Source: Beijerinckiaceae bacterium (GTDB lineage: Bacteria > Pseudomonadota > Alphaproteobacteria > Rhizobiales > Beijerinckiaceae). Taken from it: a stretch of DNA of 64,000 nt. Shown piece after piece: positions 39,828 through 49,419 of this stretch. The notes under the pieces are model-generated. The model was not told the origin of the DNA. It saw nothing but the letters and a program-made list of their open reading frames with translations, and made no database searches. The first letter of the stretch is position 1; every line of letters begins with the position of its first letter. The stretch spans positions 67,001 to 131,000 of the forward strand of contig JAPZUD010000003.1 in NCBI GenBank assembly GCA_027533425.1, read 5' to 3'. Made by a program: the position numbers and the translations under genes.

Positions 39828-39925
39828 GGACCCCTCCGGACATGGTGAGTTGTCCAAAATATTTCAGCAATTGATTTAGTTATGGTAAACCATGCATCAG
39901 CAATCGTCCTCCCCTTGCTTCGCGA

Positions 39926-42280
39926 TTACTCGGCGGCCTGTGAGCTGACTGAAGAAGACTGCTGATGCGCATGCCGGTCTGGCCTGGCCTTCAGCTTGAG
40001 CTCGACGAGGTCATCGCGCTCGCGCACGCTGTTGCGGAAGATCTGGTCCTTGCCGGGGCGATATTGCACCGGCTGGTGGATATCCGCCTGATACCAGGCG
40101 GCTGCACGCAGCGTGAAAGCGGGATCGGCCAGATGCGGCCGTCCGAGCGCGACGAGATCGGCCCGGCCCGCCGCGATGATTGTGTTCATCTGGTCGGCAC
40201 TGGTGATCGCCCCGACGCACATGGTGGCGATTCGCGCCTCGTTGCGGATCCGGTCCGAAAACGGCGTCTGGAACATCCGGCCGTAATTCGGCCGGGCATC
40301 ATGGACCGTCTGCCCGGTCGAGACATCGATCAGGTCGCAGCCTTCGGCGGCGAAGGCCTCGGCGATCGCCACCGAATCGGCGCCGCTCAGGCCGCCTTCC
40401 TTCCAGTCCGTCGCGGAGATGCGCACCGACATCGGCTTCTCCGCCGGCCAGGCCCGGCGCAGGGCGCGGAACACCTCCAGCGGGAAGCGCAGCCGGTTCT
40501 CGAGGCTTCCGCCATAGGCATCTTTCCGGCGATTGGTCAGCGGCGAGAGGAAGCTTGCCAGCAGGTAGCCATGGGCCGCATGCATTTCCAGCATGTCGAA
40601 GCCGGCGCGATGGCCGCGTTCTGCCGCCGCGACGAATTCAGCAATCACCCGGTCCATCCCGGCGCGGTCGAGTTCGGCCGGAACCTGGCTGTCCGGGTAA
40701 TAGGGCAGCGGCGAGGCCGAGACGATCGGCCAGGCGCCCTCCGGCAGCGGGCGGTCCATCCCCTCCCACATCAGCTTGGTCGCGCCCTTCTGGCCGGCAT
40801 GGCCGAGTTGCAGCGCGATCTTCGCCGCGGAATTGGCATGGACGAAACCGACGATCCGTTTCCACGCCGCTTCCTGCGCATCGGTATAGAGCCCGGCACA
40901 GCCCGGCGTGATCCGCGCATCCTCGGCCACGCAGACCATCTCGGTGAAGACGAGCCCGGCCCCGCCTACGGCGCGGGAACCGTAATGCATGAGGTGCCAG
41001 TCCTGCGGCATGCCATCGACCGCAGAATACTGGCACATCGGCGAGACCACCGCACGGTTCTCCAGCCTCATTTCCCGGAGCCGGAACGGCTGGAAGAGCG
41101 GCGGAACGGGGCTGCCATCCCGGCGTGCCTTCGCATCCGGCCCGACGGTCTCGGCTACCATCCGGTCAACGGCGGCAACCATTTCCGGCGCGCGGAGAGC
41201 CAGATTGTCATAGGTGATCGCCTTGGCGCGCGTCATCAGCCCGAAGGCGAAGCGCAATGGTTCGAAATGCCAGAAGCGCTGGACATCCTCGAACCAGACG
41301 AGGCTGACATCCGCCGCATGCTGTGTCTTCTCGACATCCTCGCGCCGGGCGGTCTCGAAATGGGCGAGCGCCGCCGGAACATCGAGCCCCTTGGCATGGA
41401 AGGCCTGATGCAAGGCGATGGAATCCTCCATGGCGAGCTTCGTGCCCGAGCCGATGGAGAAATGCGCCGTCGCCTTCGCATCGCCAAGCAGGACGATATT
41501 GTCCTTCACCCAGCGTGCGCAGCGGATCATCGGGAAGTTCCGCCACATCGAGCGGTTGGTGATCAGACGGTGCCCCTGCAATTCCTCGGCGAAGACACCC
41601 TCGAGGAAGGCCGCCGAGGCCGCCTCGTCCATCCGGTCGAGGCCAGCCTTGCGGAAAGTGGCCGGGTCGGTCTCGAGCACCCAGGTCGAATGACCCGGCT
41701 CATACTGGTAGCAATGCGCGATAAAGATGCCCTGCTCCGTCTCCTTGAAGAAGAAGGTGAAGGCATCGAAGGGCCGGGTCGAGCCCATCCAGGTGAAATG
41801 GTTGGGGCGCAGGTCGGTTTCCGGCTGGAAATGACCGCGATGCGTTTCCCGGATCCGGCTGTTGATGCCATCCGCAGCGACGACGAGATCATGCGTCGCT
41901 GCCAGCGCGTCACCATCGACGACCTCTTCCGAGAAGACAAGCCGGACACCGAGTTCGCGCGCCCGGGCCTGCAGCAGCATCAGCAGGGTCCGGCGTGAGC
42001 AGCCGCAGAAGCCATTGCCGCCGACGCGGTGGACGCTGCCTTTGAAATAGACTTCAATATCATCCCAATAGGCGAAACTGTCGGCGATCGCCCGGTAGCT
42101 CGGAGCATCGGTCGCGCGGAACGTGTCGAGGGTCTGGTCAGAAAAGACCACGCCGAAACCGAACGTGTCGTCGGGACGGTTGCGCTCGTAGACCGTGATG
42201 TCGAGCGAGGGCCAGTCCCGCTTCATCAGGAGCGCGTAATACAAACCGGCAGGCCCGCCGCCGACAACCGCAATGCGCAT
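39926..42280 (-). CDS. abmA: 2-aminobenzoyl-CoA monooxygenase/reductase (bifunctional; salicylyl-CoA 5-hydroxylase family)
   Basis: 784 residues. The N-terminal FAD monooxygenase (about 1-380) has [29 protein letters not shown] and [17 protein letters not shown]. The C-terminal old-yellow-enzyme barrel (about 395-745) has [37 protein letters not shown] and [13 protein letters not shown]. This fusion hydroxylates and then reduces 2-aminobenzoyl-CoA to a non-aromatic 2-amino-5-oxocyclohexenecarboxyl-CoA in Azoarcus evansii; some relatives are called salicylyl-CoA 5-hydroxylase. The nearby aminobenzoate-CoA-ligase-like gene favours the former. It is divergent from the catabolic operon, with a shared-type operator over its -10. 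Confidence 0.88.
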   Translation of the reverse strand: MRIAVVGGGPAGLYYALLMKRDWPSLDITVYERNRPDDTFGFGVVFSDQTLDTFRATDAPSYRAIADSFAYWDDIEVYFKGSVHRVGGNGFCGCSRRTLLMLLQARARELGVRLVFSEEVVDGDALAATHDLVVAADGINSRIRETHRGHFQPETDLRPNHFTWMGSTRPFDAFTFFFKETEQGIFIAHCYQYEPGHSTWVLETDPATFRKAGLDRMDEAASAAFLEGVFAEELQGHRLITNRSMWRNFPMIRCARWVKDNIVLLGDAKATAHFSIGSGTKLAMEDSIALHQAFHAKGLDVPAALAHFETARREDVEKTQHAADVSLVWFEDVQRFWHFEPLRFAFGLMTRAKAITYDNLALRAPEMVAAVDRMVAETVGPDAKARRDGSPVPPLFQPFRLREMRLENRAVVSPMCQYSAVDGMPQDWHLMHYGSRAVGGAGLVFTEMVCVAEDARITPGCAGLYTDAQEAAWKRIVGFVHANSAAKIALQLGHAGQKGATKLMWEGMDRPLPEGAWPIVSASPLPYYPDSQVPAELDRAGMDRVIAEFVAAAERGHRAGFDMLEMHAAHGYLLASFLSPLTNRRKDAYGGSLENRLRFPLEVFRALRRAWPAEKPMSVRISATDWKEGGLSGADSVAIAEAFAAEGCDLIDVSTGQTVHDARPNYGRMFQTPFSDRIRNEARIATMCVGAITSADQMNTIIAAGRADLVALGRPHLADPAFTLRAAAWYQADIHQPVQYRPGKDQIFRNSVRERDDLVELKLKARPDRHAHQQSSSVSSQAAE

Positions 42281-42306
42281 GGCACCCTCCCGCGATCGAG
42301 TGCAAG

Positions 42307-42336
42307 CATTTTAAGCTTGAAATATTTTTGTGGCAA
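42307..42336 (-). promoter_or_regulatory. abmA promoter with 18-bp palindromic operator
   Basis: On the minus strand TTGCCA (42336-42331), 17 bases, TAAAAT (42313-42308). The palindrome CATTTTAAGCTTGAAATA (42307-42324, plus-strand reading) covers the -10 and part of the spacer. It differs by one base from the site before the binding-protein gene at 54632. Confidence 0.75.
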
Positions 42337-42459
42337 GCGGCATCCGTGCCGCAGCTGGCCCTTCCGGGTGGCGCTCCGGCAATGCGGATCACAAGCTATT
42401 GATTTATAGTCCATACCGTCGGCAATGGCGGCTCGTTTGCATCGCGAGGGGCGACTGAC

Positions 42460-42487
42460 TGGACAATTACTTTGAATATGAAATAAT
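42460..42487 (+). promoter_or_regulatory. SDR-marR operon promoter with weaker copy of the same operator
   Basis: TGGACA (42460-42465), 16 bases, AATAAT (42482-42487). TACTTTGAATATGAAATA (42468-42485) is aligned with, and 13 of 18 identical to, the operator at 54632. It would allow the operon's own MarR protein to autoregulate. Confidence 0.55.
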
Positions 42488-42514
42488 GCACCGATCCTTG
42501 AATGAGGAGGCGAG

Positions 42515-43264
42515 ATGCCAAGCCTGACGGGCCAACACGCGCTGGTAACCGGCGGCGGCCGGGGGATCGGCCGGGCCGTGGCGGCAGCCTTGAAGGGCGC
42601 CGGAGCCCGCGTCACGATCACCGGGCGGGACCCGGCGCGCCTGGAAGCAGCGTTGAGCAAGGGCTGGGCGGATGCCGCCATCCCGCTCGACCTGACGGAC
42701 GAGGCCGCCATCGCCCCTGCCCTTGCCGCCCTCGGCCCGCTCGACATCGTGGTTGCCAATGCAGGCGGCGCCGAGACGCAACCCTTTCTCAAGGCCGATG
42801 CCGCGCATTGGCGGCGCATGCTCGATCTCAACCTCATCGGCACGGTACTGACCTTCCAGGCCGCGCTGCCGACAATGATCGAGCGCCGGCGCGGGCGGCT
42901 GATCGCCATCGCCTCGACCGCGGCCCATCGCGGCTATGCCTACACCGCCGCCTATGCTGCCTCGAAACATGCCGTGCTCGGCATGGTCCGCTCGCTGGCG
43001 CTCGAGGTGGCGCGGCATGGCATCACGGTCAATGCGGTATCGCCCGGCTTCACCGATACCGATCTCGTCGCCGGGGCGGTGGATCGCCTGCAGGACAAGG
43101 GTGGCCTTGATCGCGATTCTGCCAAGGCGAAGCTTGCGGCGGAGAACCCGCTCGGCCGGCTGATCCGCCCGGAGGAGGTTGCGGCCAGCGTGCTCTTCCT
43201 CGCCGGGGAAGGCGCGACCGGACTTTCGGGCCAGTCGATTCTCGTCAATGGCGGGGAATTCTGA
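42515..43264 (+). CDS. SDR family dehydrogenase, probably 3-hydroxyacyl-CoA dehydrogenase of the aminobenzoyl-CoA pathway
   Basis: 249-residue short-chain dehydrogenase. It has the nucleotide motif TGGGRGIGRA, NAG as VVANAGG, a catalytic Ser in IASTAAH and YxxxK as YAASKHA. ATG 42515 follows GAGGAGG. First gene of the operon; its stop overlaps the MarR start by one base. It would oxidise a 3-hydroxy-acyl-CoA produced after ring reduction and hydration; the exact substrate is inferred. Confidence 0.9.
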   Translation: MPSLTGQHALVTGGGRGIGRAVAAALKGAGARVTITGRDPARLEAALSKGWADAAIPLDLTDEAAIAPALAALGPLDIVVANAGGAETQPFLKADAAHWRRMLDLNLIGTVLTFQAALPTMIERRRGRLIAIASTAAHRGYAYTAAYAASKHAVLGMVRSLALEVARHGITVNAVSPGFTDTDLVAGAVDRLQDKGGLDRDSAKAKLAAENPLGRLIRPEEVAASVLFLAGEGATGLSGQSILVNGGEF

Positions 43265-43794
43265 TGGAAACGCCGGATGCTTTCCGCCCGCTCGACCGCG
43301 AGACCAAGGCCAGCGAACGCCCGGGCGACCACAAGGACGAGTTGCGCCTCTGGCTGCGGCTGCTGACCTGCTCGACCATGATCGAGCGCGAGATCCGCCG
43401 CCGCCTGCGCGAGGAATTCCGCACCACCCTGCCCCGCTTCGACCTGATGGCGCAGCTCGAGAAATCCGCCACCGGCATGACGGTGGGCGAGGTCTCGCAG
43501 CGGTTGATGGTCTCGAACGGCAATGTCACCACTGTCGTGGCGGGCCTTGTCGAGGATGGGCTGGTCGACAAGCGCCCTGCCCCGCATGACCGGCGCGTGC
43601 AGGTCATTTCGCTCACGGCATCGGGCCGCCGCCAGTTCCGCATCATGGCGGAGCGGCACGAGCAATGGATCGCCGATCTCTTTGCCGGGCTCGGCGGCAC
43701 GGATCTGCCGGCCCTGATGCGGCTGCTCGGCACGACAAAACAATCAATCCAGGGTGCCATCCGTCGGGCCGGCGCCGAAGCGGAGGAAGCATGA
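43264..43794 (+). CDS. MarR family regulator of the aminobenzoate operon
   Basis: 176 residues. The winged helix (about 55-125) has [30 protein letters not shown] and a [14 protein letters not shown] wing. It overlaps both flanking genes (TGATG with the SDR, ATGA with the crotonase), so it is cotranslated with the pathway enzymes. An acyl-CoA intermediate or aminobenzoyl-CoA is the expected ligand, as for related MarR proteins that govern CoA-dependent aromatic pathways. Its operator is probably the AAGCTT-centred palindrome found at the island's promoters. Confidence 0.92.
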   Translation: METPDAFRPLDRETKASERPGDHKDELRLWLRLLTCSTMIEREIRRRLREEFRTTLPRFDLMAQLEKSATGMTVGEVSQRLMVSNGNVTTVVAGLVEDGLVDKRPAPHDRRVQVISLTASGRRQFRIMAERHEQWIADLFAGLGGTDLPALMRLLGTTKQSIQGAIRRAGAEAEEA

Positions 43795-44624
43795 GCGTCG
43801 CCAATGCCACCATCCTGCCGGTCGCGGCGGCGAAGCCCGCGCATTTCCGGCTCGCTGTTGCCGGCAAACGCGCGACGATCACGCTCGACCGGCCGGACAA
43901 GAAGAACCCGCTCACCTTCGAGAGCTATCGCGAGCTGACCGATCTCTTCCTCGCCCTGCAGAAGGAGGAGGCGGTGAAGGCCATCGTCGTGACCGGCGCC
44001 GGCGGGAATTTCTGCTCCGGCGGCGATGTCTTCGAAATTATCGGCCCGCTGGTCGAAATGGACACGGCCGGCCTGCTGAAATTCACCCGGATGACCGGCG
44101 AGCTGGTCAAGGCCATGCGGGCCTGCCCGCAGCCGATCATTGCCGCGATCGACGGCATCTGCGCCGGGGCCGGCGCCATCATCGCCATGGCCTCGGACCT
44201 GCGCCTCGGCACTTCGGGCGCAAAGATCGCCTTCCTGTTCAACCGCGTCGGTCTGGCTGGCTGCGACATGGGTGCCTGCGCCATGCTCCCCCGCATCATC
44301 GGACAGGGCCGCGCGGCGGAACTGCTCTATACCGGCCGGGTCCTGCGCGGCGAGGAAGCGGAGCGCTGGGGCTTCCTCAACCGCCTCGTCGCACCGGACG
44401 CGCTGCTGGCCGAGGCCGAGGCGTTGGCCCAGGACCTGGCCGATGGCCCGACCTTCGCCAATGCCATGACCAAGCGGATGCTGGAAATGGAATGGGCCAT
44501 GTCGGTCGAGAGCGCCATCGAGGCCGAGGCCGTCGCGCAGGCGCTCTGCATGCAGACCGAGGATTTCGCCCGGGCCTACCGCGCCTTCGCGGCGAAACAG
44601 AAACCGGTCTTCGAGGGGAACTGA
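43791..44624 (+). CDS. Enoyl-CoA hydratase/isomerase family protein
   Basis: 277-residue crotonase-fold enzyme. Oxyanion-hole parts are [12 protein letters not shown] and [18 protein letters not shown]. The usual first catalytic Glu (GGGCEL) is absent and the second site reads [16 protein letters not shown], with Asp or Cys in place of Glu. This makes ordinary hydration unlikely and suggests an isomerase or ring-opening role in the aminobenzoyl-CoA pathway. ATG 43791 overlaps marR by four bases. Function beyond the fold is inferred from the operon. Confidence 0.87.
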   Translation: MSVANATILPVAAAKPAHFRLAVAGKRATITLDRPDKKNPLTFESYRELTDLFLALQKEEAVKAIVVTGAGGNFCSGGDVFEIIGPLVEMDTAGLLKFTRMTGELVKAMRACPQPIIAAIDGICAGAGAIIAMASDLRLGTSGAKIAFLFNRVGLAGCDMGACAMLPRIIGQGRAAELLYTGRVLRGEEAERWGFLNRLVAPDALLAEAEALAQDLADGPTFANAMTKRMLEMEWAMSVESAIEAEAVAQALCMQTEDFARAYRAFAAKQKPVFEGN

Positions 44625-44627
44625 CGG

Positions 44628-45809
44628 ATGATCTCTCTCGGCGATACGCTCGACTGGCCCTTCTTCGAGCCGCATCACCGCGCCCATGCCGACGCGCTCG
44701 CCGCCTGGGCGGATGCGACCCTGCCTGCCCTCCCGCATGACGATGTCGATGCCGCCTGCCGCGCCCGCGTCAGGGCGCTGGGCAAGGCCGGCTTCCTCCG
44801 CGCCTGTGTGCCGGCCGCCTATGGCGGGCTGCATCCCGGCTTCGACGTGCGCACGCTCTGCCTCACGCGCGAGATTCTTGCCGCCCGCGATGGCCTTGCC
44901 GATTTCGCCTTCGCCATGCAGGGCCTCGGCACAGGCTCGATCACACTGGCCGGTTCGGAGGCGCTGAAGCAACGCTATCTCCCGGCCATCGCCCGGGGCG
45001 AGTCCATCGCCGCCTTCGCCCTGTCGGAGAAGGAAGCCGGCTCGGATGTCGCGGCCCTGGCCACCACGGCTGTTCCGGACGGCAATGACCATGTCCGGAT
45101 CGACGGCAACAAGACCTGGATCTCGAATGGCGGCATTGCCGACCATTACGTCGTCTTCGCCCGGACCGGCGAGGCCCCCGGCGCGAAGGGCCTGTCGGCC
45201 TTCATGGTCGACGCGGGAACGCCCGGCCTCTCCATCGCGGAGCGCATCGAGGTGATCGCCCCGCATCCGCTGGCCACTTTGCATTTCGACGGCTGCCGCG
45301 TGCCGGTGGCAAACCGGCTCGGCGGCCCGGGTGATGGGTTCCGCATCGCCATGGCGACGCTCGATATCTTCCGCTCCACGGTCGGAGCGGCCGCGCTGGG
45401 CTTCGCCCGGCGGGCCCAACACGAGGCGCTGGAACGCGCCACCAACCGCAAGCTGTTCGGCGGCGTCCTCGGCGACCTGCAACTGGCGCAGGCTGCGCTC
45501 GCGGAGAACGAGGCGGAGATCGAGGCCGCCGCCCTGCTGGTCTACCGCGCCGCCTGGACCAAGGATCGCGGCGCCGCCCGCGTCACGCGCGAAGCCGCCC
45601 TCGCCAAGATGGTCGCCACCGAGAATGCGCAGCGCGTGATCGACCGGGCCCTGCAATTGCATGGCGGTCTCGGCGTCACCAAGGGCGTCAAGGTCGAGGA
45701 ACTCTATCGCGAGATCCGCGCCCTCCGGATCTACGAGGGTGCAACCGATGTGCAGAAGATCGTCATCGCCCGCGAGGCCCTCAAGGCCCACGGGTCCCGG
45801 AAAGGCTAG
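44628..45809 (+). CDS. Acyl-CoA dehydrogenase
   Basis: 393-residue FAD-dependent dehydrogenase with [35 protein letters not shown], the flavin-binding [10 protein letters not shown] and a likely catalytic Glu in [11 protein letters not shown]. It starts three bases after the crotonase. In Azoarcus evansii an acyl-CoA dehydrogenase accompanies the 2-aminobenzoyl-CoA genes and acts in the beta-oxidation-like stage. Confidence 0.93.
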   Translation: MISLGDTLDWPFFEPHHRAHADALAAWADATLPALPHDDVDAACRARVRALGKAGFLRACVPAAYGGLHPGFDVRTLCLTREILAARDGLADFAFAMQGLGTGSITLAGSEALKQRYLPAIARGESIAAFALSEKEAGSDVAALATTAVPDGNDHVRIDGNKTWISNGGIADHYVVFARTGEAPGAKGLSAFMVDAGTPGLSIAERIEVIAPHPLATLHFDGCRVPVANRLGGPGDGFRIAMATLDIFRSTVGAAALGFARRAQHEALERATNRKLFGGVLGDLQLAQAALAENEAEIEAAALLVYRAAWTKDRGAARVTREAALAKMVATENAQRVIDRALQLHGGLGVTKGVKVEELYREIRALRIYEGATDVQKIVIAREALKAHGSRKG

Positions 45810-45818
45810 GAGAGCGCC

Positions 45819-47480
45819 ATGTTCAGATCGGGGCATGTGGACAGTTTCTGCCGGGACAGCCTGCCGCCACCGGAGCAATGGCCCGATCTTCGCCTCGCCG
45901 AGGCTGGCCTCGCCTATCCCGAACGACTGAATGTCGTCACCGAACTGGTCGATTCCCATGTGACGGCCGGGCGTGGCGACCGGATCGCCCTTCTCGCCGA
46001 CGGTCTCCGCTGGACCTATGCCGAGCTGGCCGAACGCATCAACCGCATCGCCAATGTGCTGGTGCGCGATCTCGGGCTGGTGCCGGGCCAGCGCGTCCTC
46101 CTGCGCGCACCGAACACCCCGATGCTGGTGGCGGCCTATTTCGCCGTGCTCAAGGCCGGTGGCGTCGCCGTCGCCACCATGCCCATGTTGCGGGCCCGGG
46201 AACTTGCCTATCCGTTGATGAAGGCGCGCATCACCCTTGCCCTGTGCGATCACCGCCTGATGGAGGATCTCGAGGCGGCGACCGAACTCGCGCCCGTGCT
46301 CGAACGGATCGTCACTTTCGGCGGTGGCGAGCTTGAAACCCTGATGGACCAGCCGGGCTACGGGGCCTTTACGGCCGCCGATACCGCGCAGGATGATGTC
46401 TGCCTGATCGGCTTCACCTCCGGCACGACGGGCGAGCCCAAGGGCACGATGCATTTCCACCGCGACCTGCTGGCCATCTGCGATTGCTATGGCGCCCGCA
46501 TCCTCGCCGCCGATCCGGAGGATCGCTTCATCGGCTCGCCGCCCCTCGCCTTCACCTTCGGTCTTGGCGGGCTGGTGCTTTTCCCGTTCCGCATCGGCGC
46601 CGCCTCGATCCTGCTGGAAAAAGCCGGCCCGCCCGACCTGCTGACCGCCATTGCCGCCCACCGGGCCACGGTCTGCTTCACCGCCCCGACCGCCTACCGC
46701 GCCATGCTCGACAAACTGGGCGAGCAGGATGTCTCCAGCCTGCGCATCTGCGTCTCGGCCGGCGAGGCCCTGCCGAAAGCCACCTTCGAGGCCTGGCAGG
46801 CGAAAACCGGCATCCCGCTGATGGATGGAATCGGCGCGACGGAGATGCTGCATATCTTCATCGCCGCCCCGCGCGGGAAAATCCGCCCCGGCGCCACAGG
46901 ACTGCCGGTCCCCGGCTACGAAGCCCGGATCCTCGACGAGGCCGGCAACCCGGTGCCCGACGGCACGCCCGGCCGCCTCGCCGTGCGCGGCCCGACCGGC
47001 TGCCGCTATCTCGCCGATCCGCGCCAGGCCAAATATGTCGCCGATGGCTGGAACATCACCGGCGATACCTATCTGCGCGATGCGGATGGCTATTTCTGGT
47101 ATCAGGCCCGCTCGGACGACATGATCATCTCCGCCGGCTACAATATTGCCGGCCCGGAAGTGGAGGCCAGCCTCCTCACCCATCCCGCGGTGGCGGAATG
47201 CGGCGTGGTCGGCGTACCGGATGCCGAGCGCGGCATGATCGTCCGGGCCTATATCGTCCTGCGCGAGGGCCATGCCGGCGATGCAGCGATGACCAAGCGC
47301 CTGCAGGACCACGTCAAGGCGGATATTGCCCCCTACAAATACCCGCGCGACATCGTCTATGCCGCCAGCCTGCCGAAAACCCAGACCGGCAAGTTGCAAC
47401 GGTTCGAATTGCGGCGCATGGCTCTCGCAGAAACCAGGCGCGCGGAGGCTTTGCCCGCCGGGGCAAGACAGGCGAGCTGA
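45819..47480 (+). CDS. abmG: 2-aminobenzoate-CoA ligase (benzoate-CoA ligase family)
   Basis: 553-residue AMP-forming ligase. Phosphate loop IGFTSGTTGEPKGTMHFH, SPPLAFTFGLGG, DGIGATEMLHIFI, the DGWNITGDTYLRDADG hinge region and catalytic Lys in LPKTQTGKLQR. The TEMLHIF pattern is that of benzoate and 2-aminobenzoate ligases. It activates 2-aminobenzoate with ATP and CoA, opening the pathway. Other aryl acids such as benzoate or salicylate cannot be excluded from sequence alone. Confidence 0.88.
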   Translation: MFRSGHVDSFCRDSLPPPEQWPDLRLAEAGLAYPERLNVVTELVDSHVTAGRGDRIALLADGLRWTYAELAERINRIANVLVRDLGLVPGQRVLLRAPNTPMLVAAYFAVLKAGGVAVATMPMLRARELAYPLMKARITLALCDHRLMEDLEAATELAPVLERIVTFGGGELETLMDQPGYGAFTAADTAQDDVCLIGFTSGTTGEPKGTMHFHRDLLAICDCYGARILAADPEDRFIGSPPLAFTFGLGGLVLFPFRIGAASILLEKAGPPDLLTAIAAHRATVCFTAPTAYRAMLDKLGEQDVSSLRICVSAGEALPKATFEAWQAKTGIPLMDGIGATEMLHIFIAAPRGKIRPGATGLPVPGYEARILDEAGNPVPDGTPGRLAVRGPTGCRYLADPRQAKYVADGWNITGDTYLRDADGYFWYQARSDDMIISAGYNIAGPEVEASLLTHPAVAECGVVGVPDAERGMIVRAYIVLREGHAGDAAMTKRLQDHVKADIAPYKYPRDIVYAASLPKTQTGKLQRFELRRMALAETRRAEALPAGARQAS

Positions 47481-47523
47481 CGCCACCAAGAAGCGGGCGC
47501 AACGGCGCCAGACGGAGGAAGAC

Positions 47524-47958
47524 ATGTCGATTTCGGCGCTCAAAGCAGCCGTCCTGCAGGGCGGTGGCCCCGTGGCGATCCAGCCCGAGGGCTGGCCGCG
47601 CCCGCGCGGCTATGCCAATGGCATGATGGCGCGCGGCACCTTGGTCCTGACCGGCGGCGTTGTCGGCTGGGACGCGCAGGAGCGCTTTCCCGACGGCCTC
47701 GTTGCGCAGACGCGGCAGGCCCTTGCCAATATCGTCGCAATCCTCGAAGCCGGCGGTGCGCGGCCGGACCAGCTCATGCGCATGACCTGGTACGTGACCG
47801 ACATGGCGGCCTATCGCGCCAGCCTGCCGGAAATCGGCGCAGCCTATCGCGAGACGATCGGCCGGCATTTCCCGGCGATGGCCCTGGTGCAGGTGGTCTC
47901 GCTGGTCGAGCCGCAGGCCGTGGTCGAGATCGAGGCCACGGCTGTCATCCCGGATTGA
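47524..47958 (+). CDS. Rid (YjgF/YER057c/UK114) family protein, likely imine/enamine deaminase of the pathway
   Basis: 144 residues, Rid fold, with QPEGWPRPRGYANG near the N-terminus and VEIEATAVIP at the end. The Arg that contacts the substrate carboxylate in true RidA (Arg105, in ARSCVEV) is replaced: here the segment reads FPAMALVQVVSL. So it is not a standard 2-aminoacrylate deaminase. Within this operon it could hydrolyse the enamine/imine of 2-amino-5-oxocyclohexenecarboxyl-CoA and release ammonia. That role is inference. It starts 44 bp after the ligase. Confidence 0.85.
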   Translation: MSISALKAAVLQGGGPVAIQPEGWPRPRGYANGMMARGTLVLTGGVVGWDAQERFPDGLVAQTRQALANIVAILEAGGARPDQLMRMTWYVTDMAAYRASLPEIGAAYRETIGRHFPAMALVQVVSLVEPQAVVEIEATAVIPD

Positions 47959-47993
47959 TGGCACGGAACGGACGCGAAAGGCGGGAGCAGGAC

Positions 47994-49406
47994 ATGGCGA
48001 AGGCAGGATCCTCGGGAACCGGCAAATCCGGAACGGGCAGGGACAAGGTGGGCAAAGACAAGGTGGGCAAAGACAAGGCGGGCAAGGCCGGCGCGAAGGC
48101 GGCGAAGCCGACCCGCGCCATGGTCGTGGTCACGCAACCCGCGGCGCAATCCTTCAATTCGCCACCCAAGGTGCTGATCGCCGGCGCCGGTGTCGGCGGG
48201 CTCACCCTCGCGCTGATGCTCCATGCCCGCGGTGTGTCCTGCCGGCTCTACGAACAGGCCAGCGCAATCCGCGAGGTCGGGGCCGGCATCAACGCCCTGC
48301 CGCATGCGATCAAGGAACTGGCCCTGCTCGGCCTGCTCCCGGCCCTCGATGCGGTGGGGGTGCGCACGAGCGAACTCTTCTACATGAACCGCACCGGCCA
48401 GGTTGTCTGGCGCGAGCCGCGCGGCATCGCCGCCGGCTTCGACGTGCCGCAATTCTCGATCCATCGCGGCCGGCTACAGAAGGTGCTGCATCACGCCGTG
48501 ATCGAGCGCATGGGCCCGGGCGCCATCGTCACCGGCCGCAAGCTGACCGGCTTCGTCCAGGACGAGGGCGGCGTCACGGCCTGGTTCACCGACAGCATCG
48601 ATGGCTCCGGCAGCGAGACCGTGCGGGGCGAGGTACTGGTCGGAGCCGACGGCATCCATTCCGTGATCCGCAGCCATTACCACCCCGATCAGGGCCTGCC
48701 GCGCTGGAACGGCGTGCAGATGTGGCGCGGCTGCGCCGATTTCCCCGCCTTCATGGATGGCCGCAGCATGATCATTGCCGGCGGCATGAGCGGCAAGCTG
48801 GTGCTCTATCCGATCGGCGAGGGGCAGACGCCGCAGACACGCCTGACCAACTGGGTCGTCAATGTCCGGATCTCCGATACGCCCCATCCGCCGGGCAAGG
48901 AAAGCTGGTCACGCCGGGGCCGCCTCGACGAGGTGCTGCCCCATGCCGCGCGCTTCGCCATTCCCGGTTTCGATGTGCTCGGCCTGATCCGCTCGACCGA
49001 CGCGTTCTTCGAATATCCGATGTGCGACCGTGACCCCCTGTCCCGCTGGACGCATGGCCGTGTCACCCTGCTCGGCGATGCGGCGCATCCGATGTATCCG
49101 GTCGGCTCGAACGGCGCGGGGCAGGCCATTCTCGATGCCCGCTGCTTCGCGGAATGCTGGGTGAAAGCCGAGCATCCCTGGCAGGCCCTGCTTGCCTACG
49201 AGGCCGACCGCCTGCCGAAAACGGCCGAGATCGTCGCGCTGAACCGCAAGGGCGGGCCGGAACGCGTCATCGACGAGGTAGAGAAACTCGCCCCGGCCGG
49301 CTTCACGGATGTCGACCGGGTGATGGGTTACGACGAGCGCAAGGCCATCGTACGGGGCTATGCCGGCAAGGCCGGCTTCACGGTGCAGCAGCTGACGAAG
49401 ATGTGA
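47994..49406 (+). CDS. PhzS-like FAD-dependent aromatic monooxygenase with Lys-rich N-terminal tail
   Basis: 470 residues. After an unusual ~45-residue Lys/Gly-rich leader comes a class A flavin monooxygenase: VLIAGAGVGGLTLALML, VLVGADGIHSVIRSHYHPDQ and LLGDAAHPMYPVGSNGAGQAILD. The spacing and motifs (MWRG, DGRSMIIAGG) are close to PhzS, which hydroxylates a phenazine carboxylate. ATG 47994 has GGGAG upstream; an ATG at 48120 would remove the leader but has no ribosome site. Last gene of the aminobenzoate operon. Substrate unknown; a hydroxylated or alternative aromatic entry compound is possible. Confidence 0.85.
   Translation: MAKAGSSGTGKSGTGRDKVGKDKVGKDKAGKAGAKAAKPTRAMVVVTQPAAQSFNSPPKVLIAGAGVGGLTLALMLHARGVSCRLYEQASAIREVGAGINALPHAIKELALLGLLPALDAVGVRTSELFYMNRTGQVVWREPRGIAAGFDVPQFSIHRGRLQKVLHHAVIERMGPGAIVTGRKLTGFVQDEGGVTAWFTDSIDGSGSETVRGEVLVGADGIHSVIRSHYHPDQGLPRWNGVQMWRGCADFPAFMDGRSMIIAGGMSGKLVLYPIGEGQTPQTRLTNWVVNVRISDTPHPPGKESWSRRGRLDEVLPHAARFAIPGFDVLGLIRSTDAFFEYPMCDRDPLSRWTHGRVTLLGDAAHPMYPVGSNGAGQAILDARCFAECWVKAEHPWQALLAYEADRLPKTAEIVALNRKGGPERVIDEVEKLAPAGFTDVDRVMGYDERKAIVRGYAGKAGFTVQQLTKM
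48042..48086 (+). repeat. 15-bp tandem repeat encoding a Lys-Gly tail
   Basis: Three units of GACAAGGTGGGCAAA, the last with two changes, encode DKVGK-DKVGK-DKAGK near the N-terminus of the monooxygenase. Because the unit is a multiple of three, copy-number change keeps the frame. Confidence 0.85.
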
Positions 49407-49419
49407 GGCAAGGAGCGCC

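Noticed and set aside
43245-47543. Open reading frame of over 1400 codons on the minus strand
   Set aside because: It runs antisense across five well-identified genes, has low-complexity Arg/Ala/Gly/His-rich composition and no domain, and is an effect of high GC and third-position bias.
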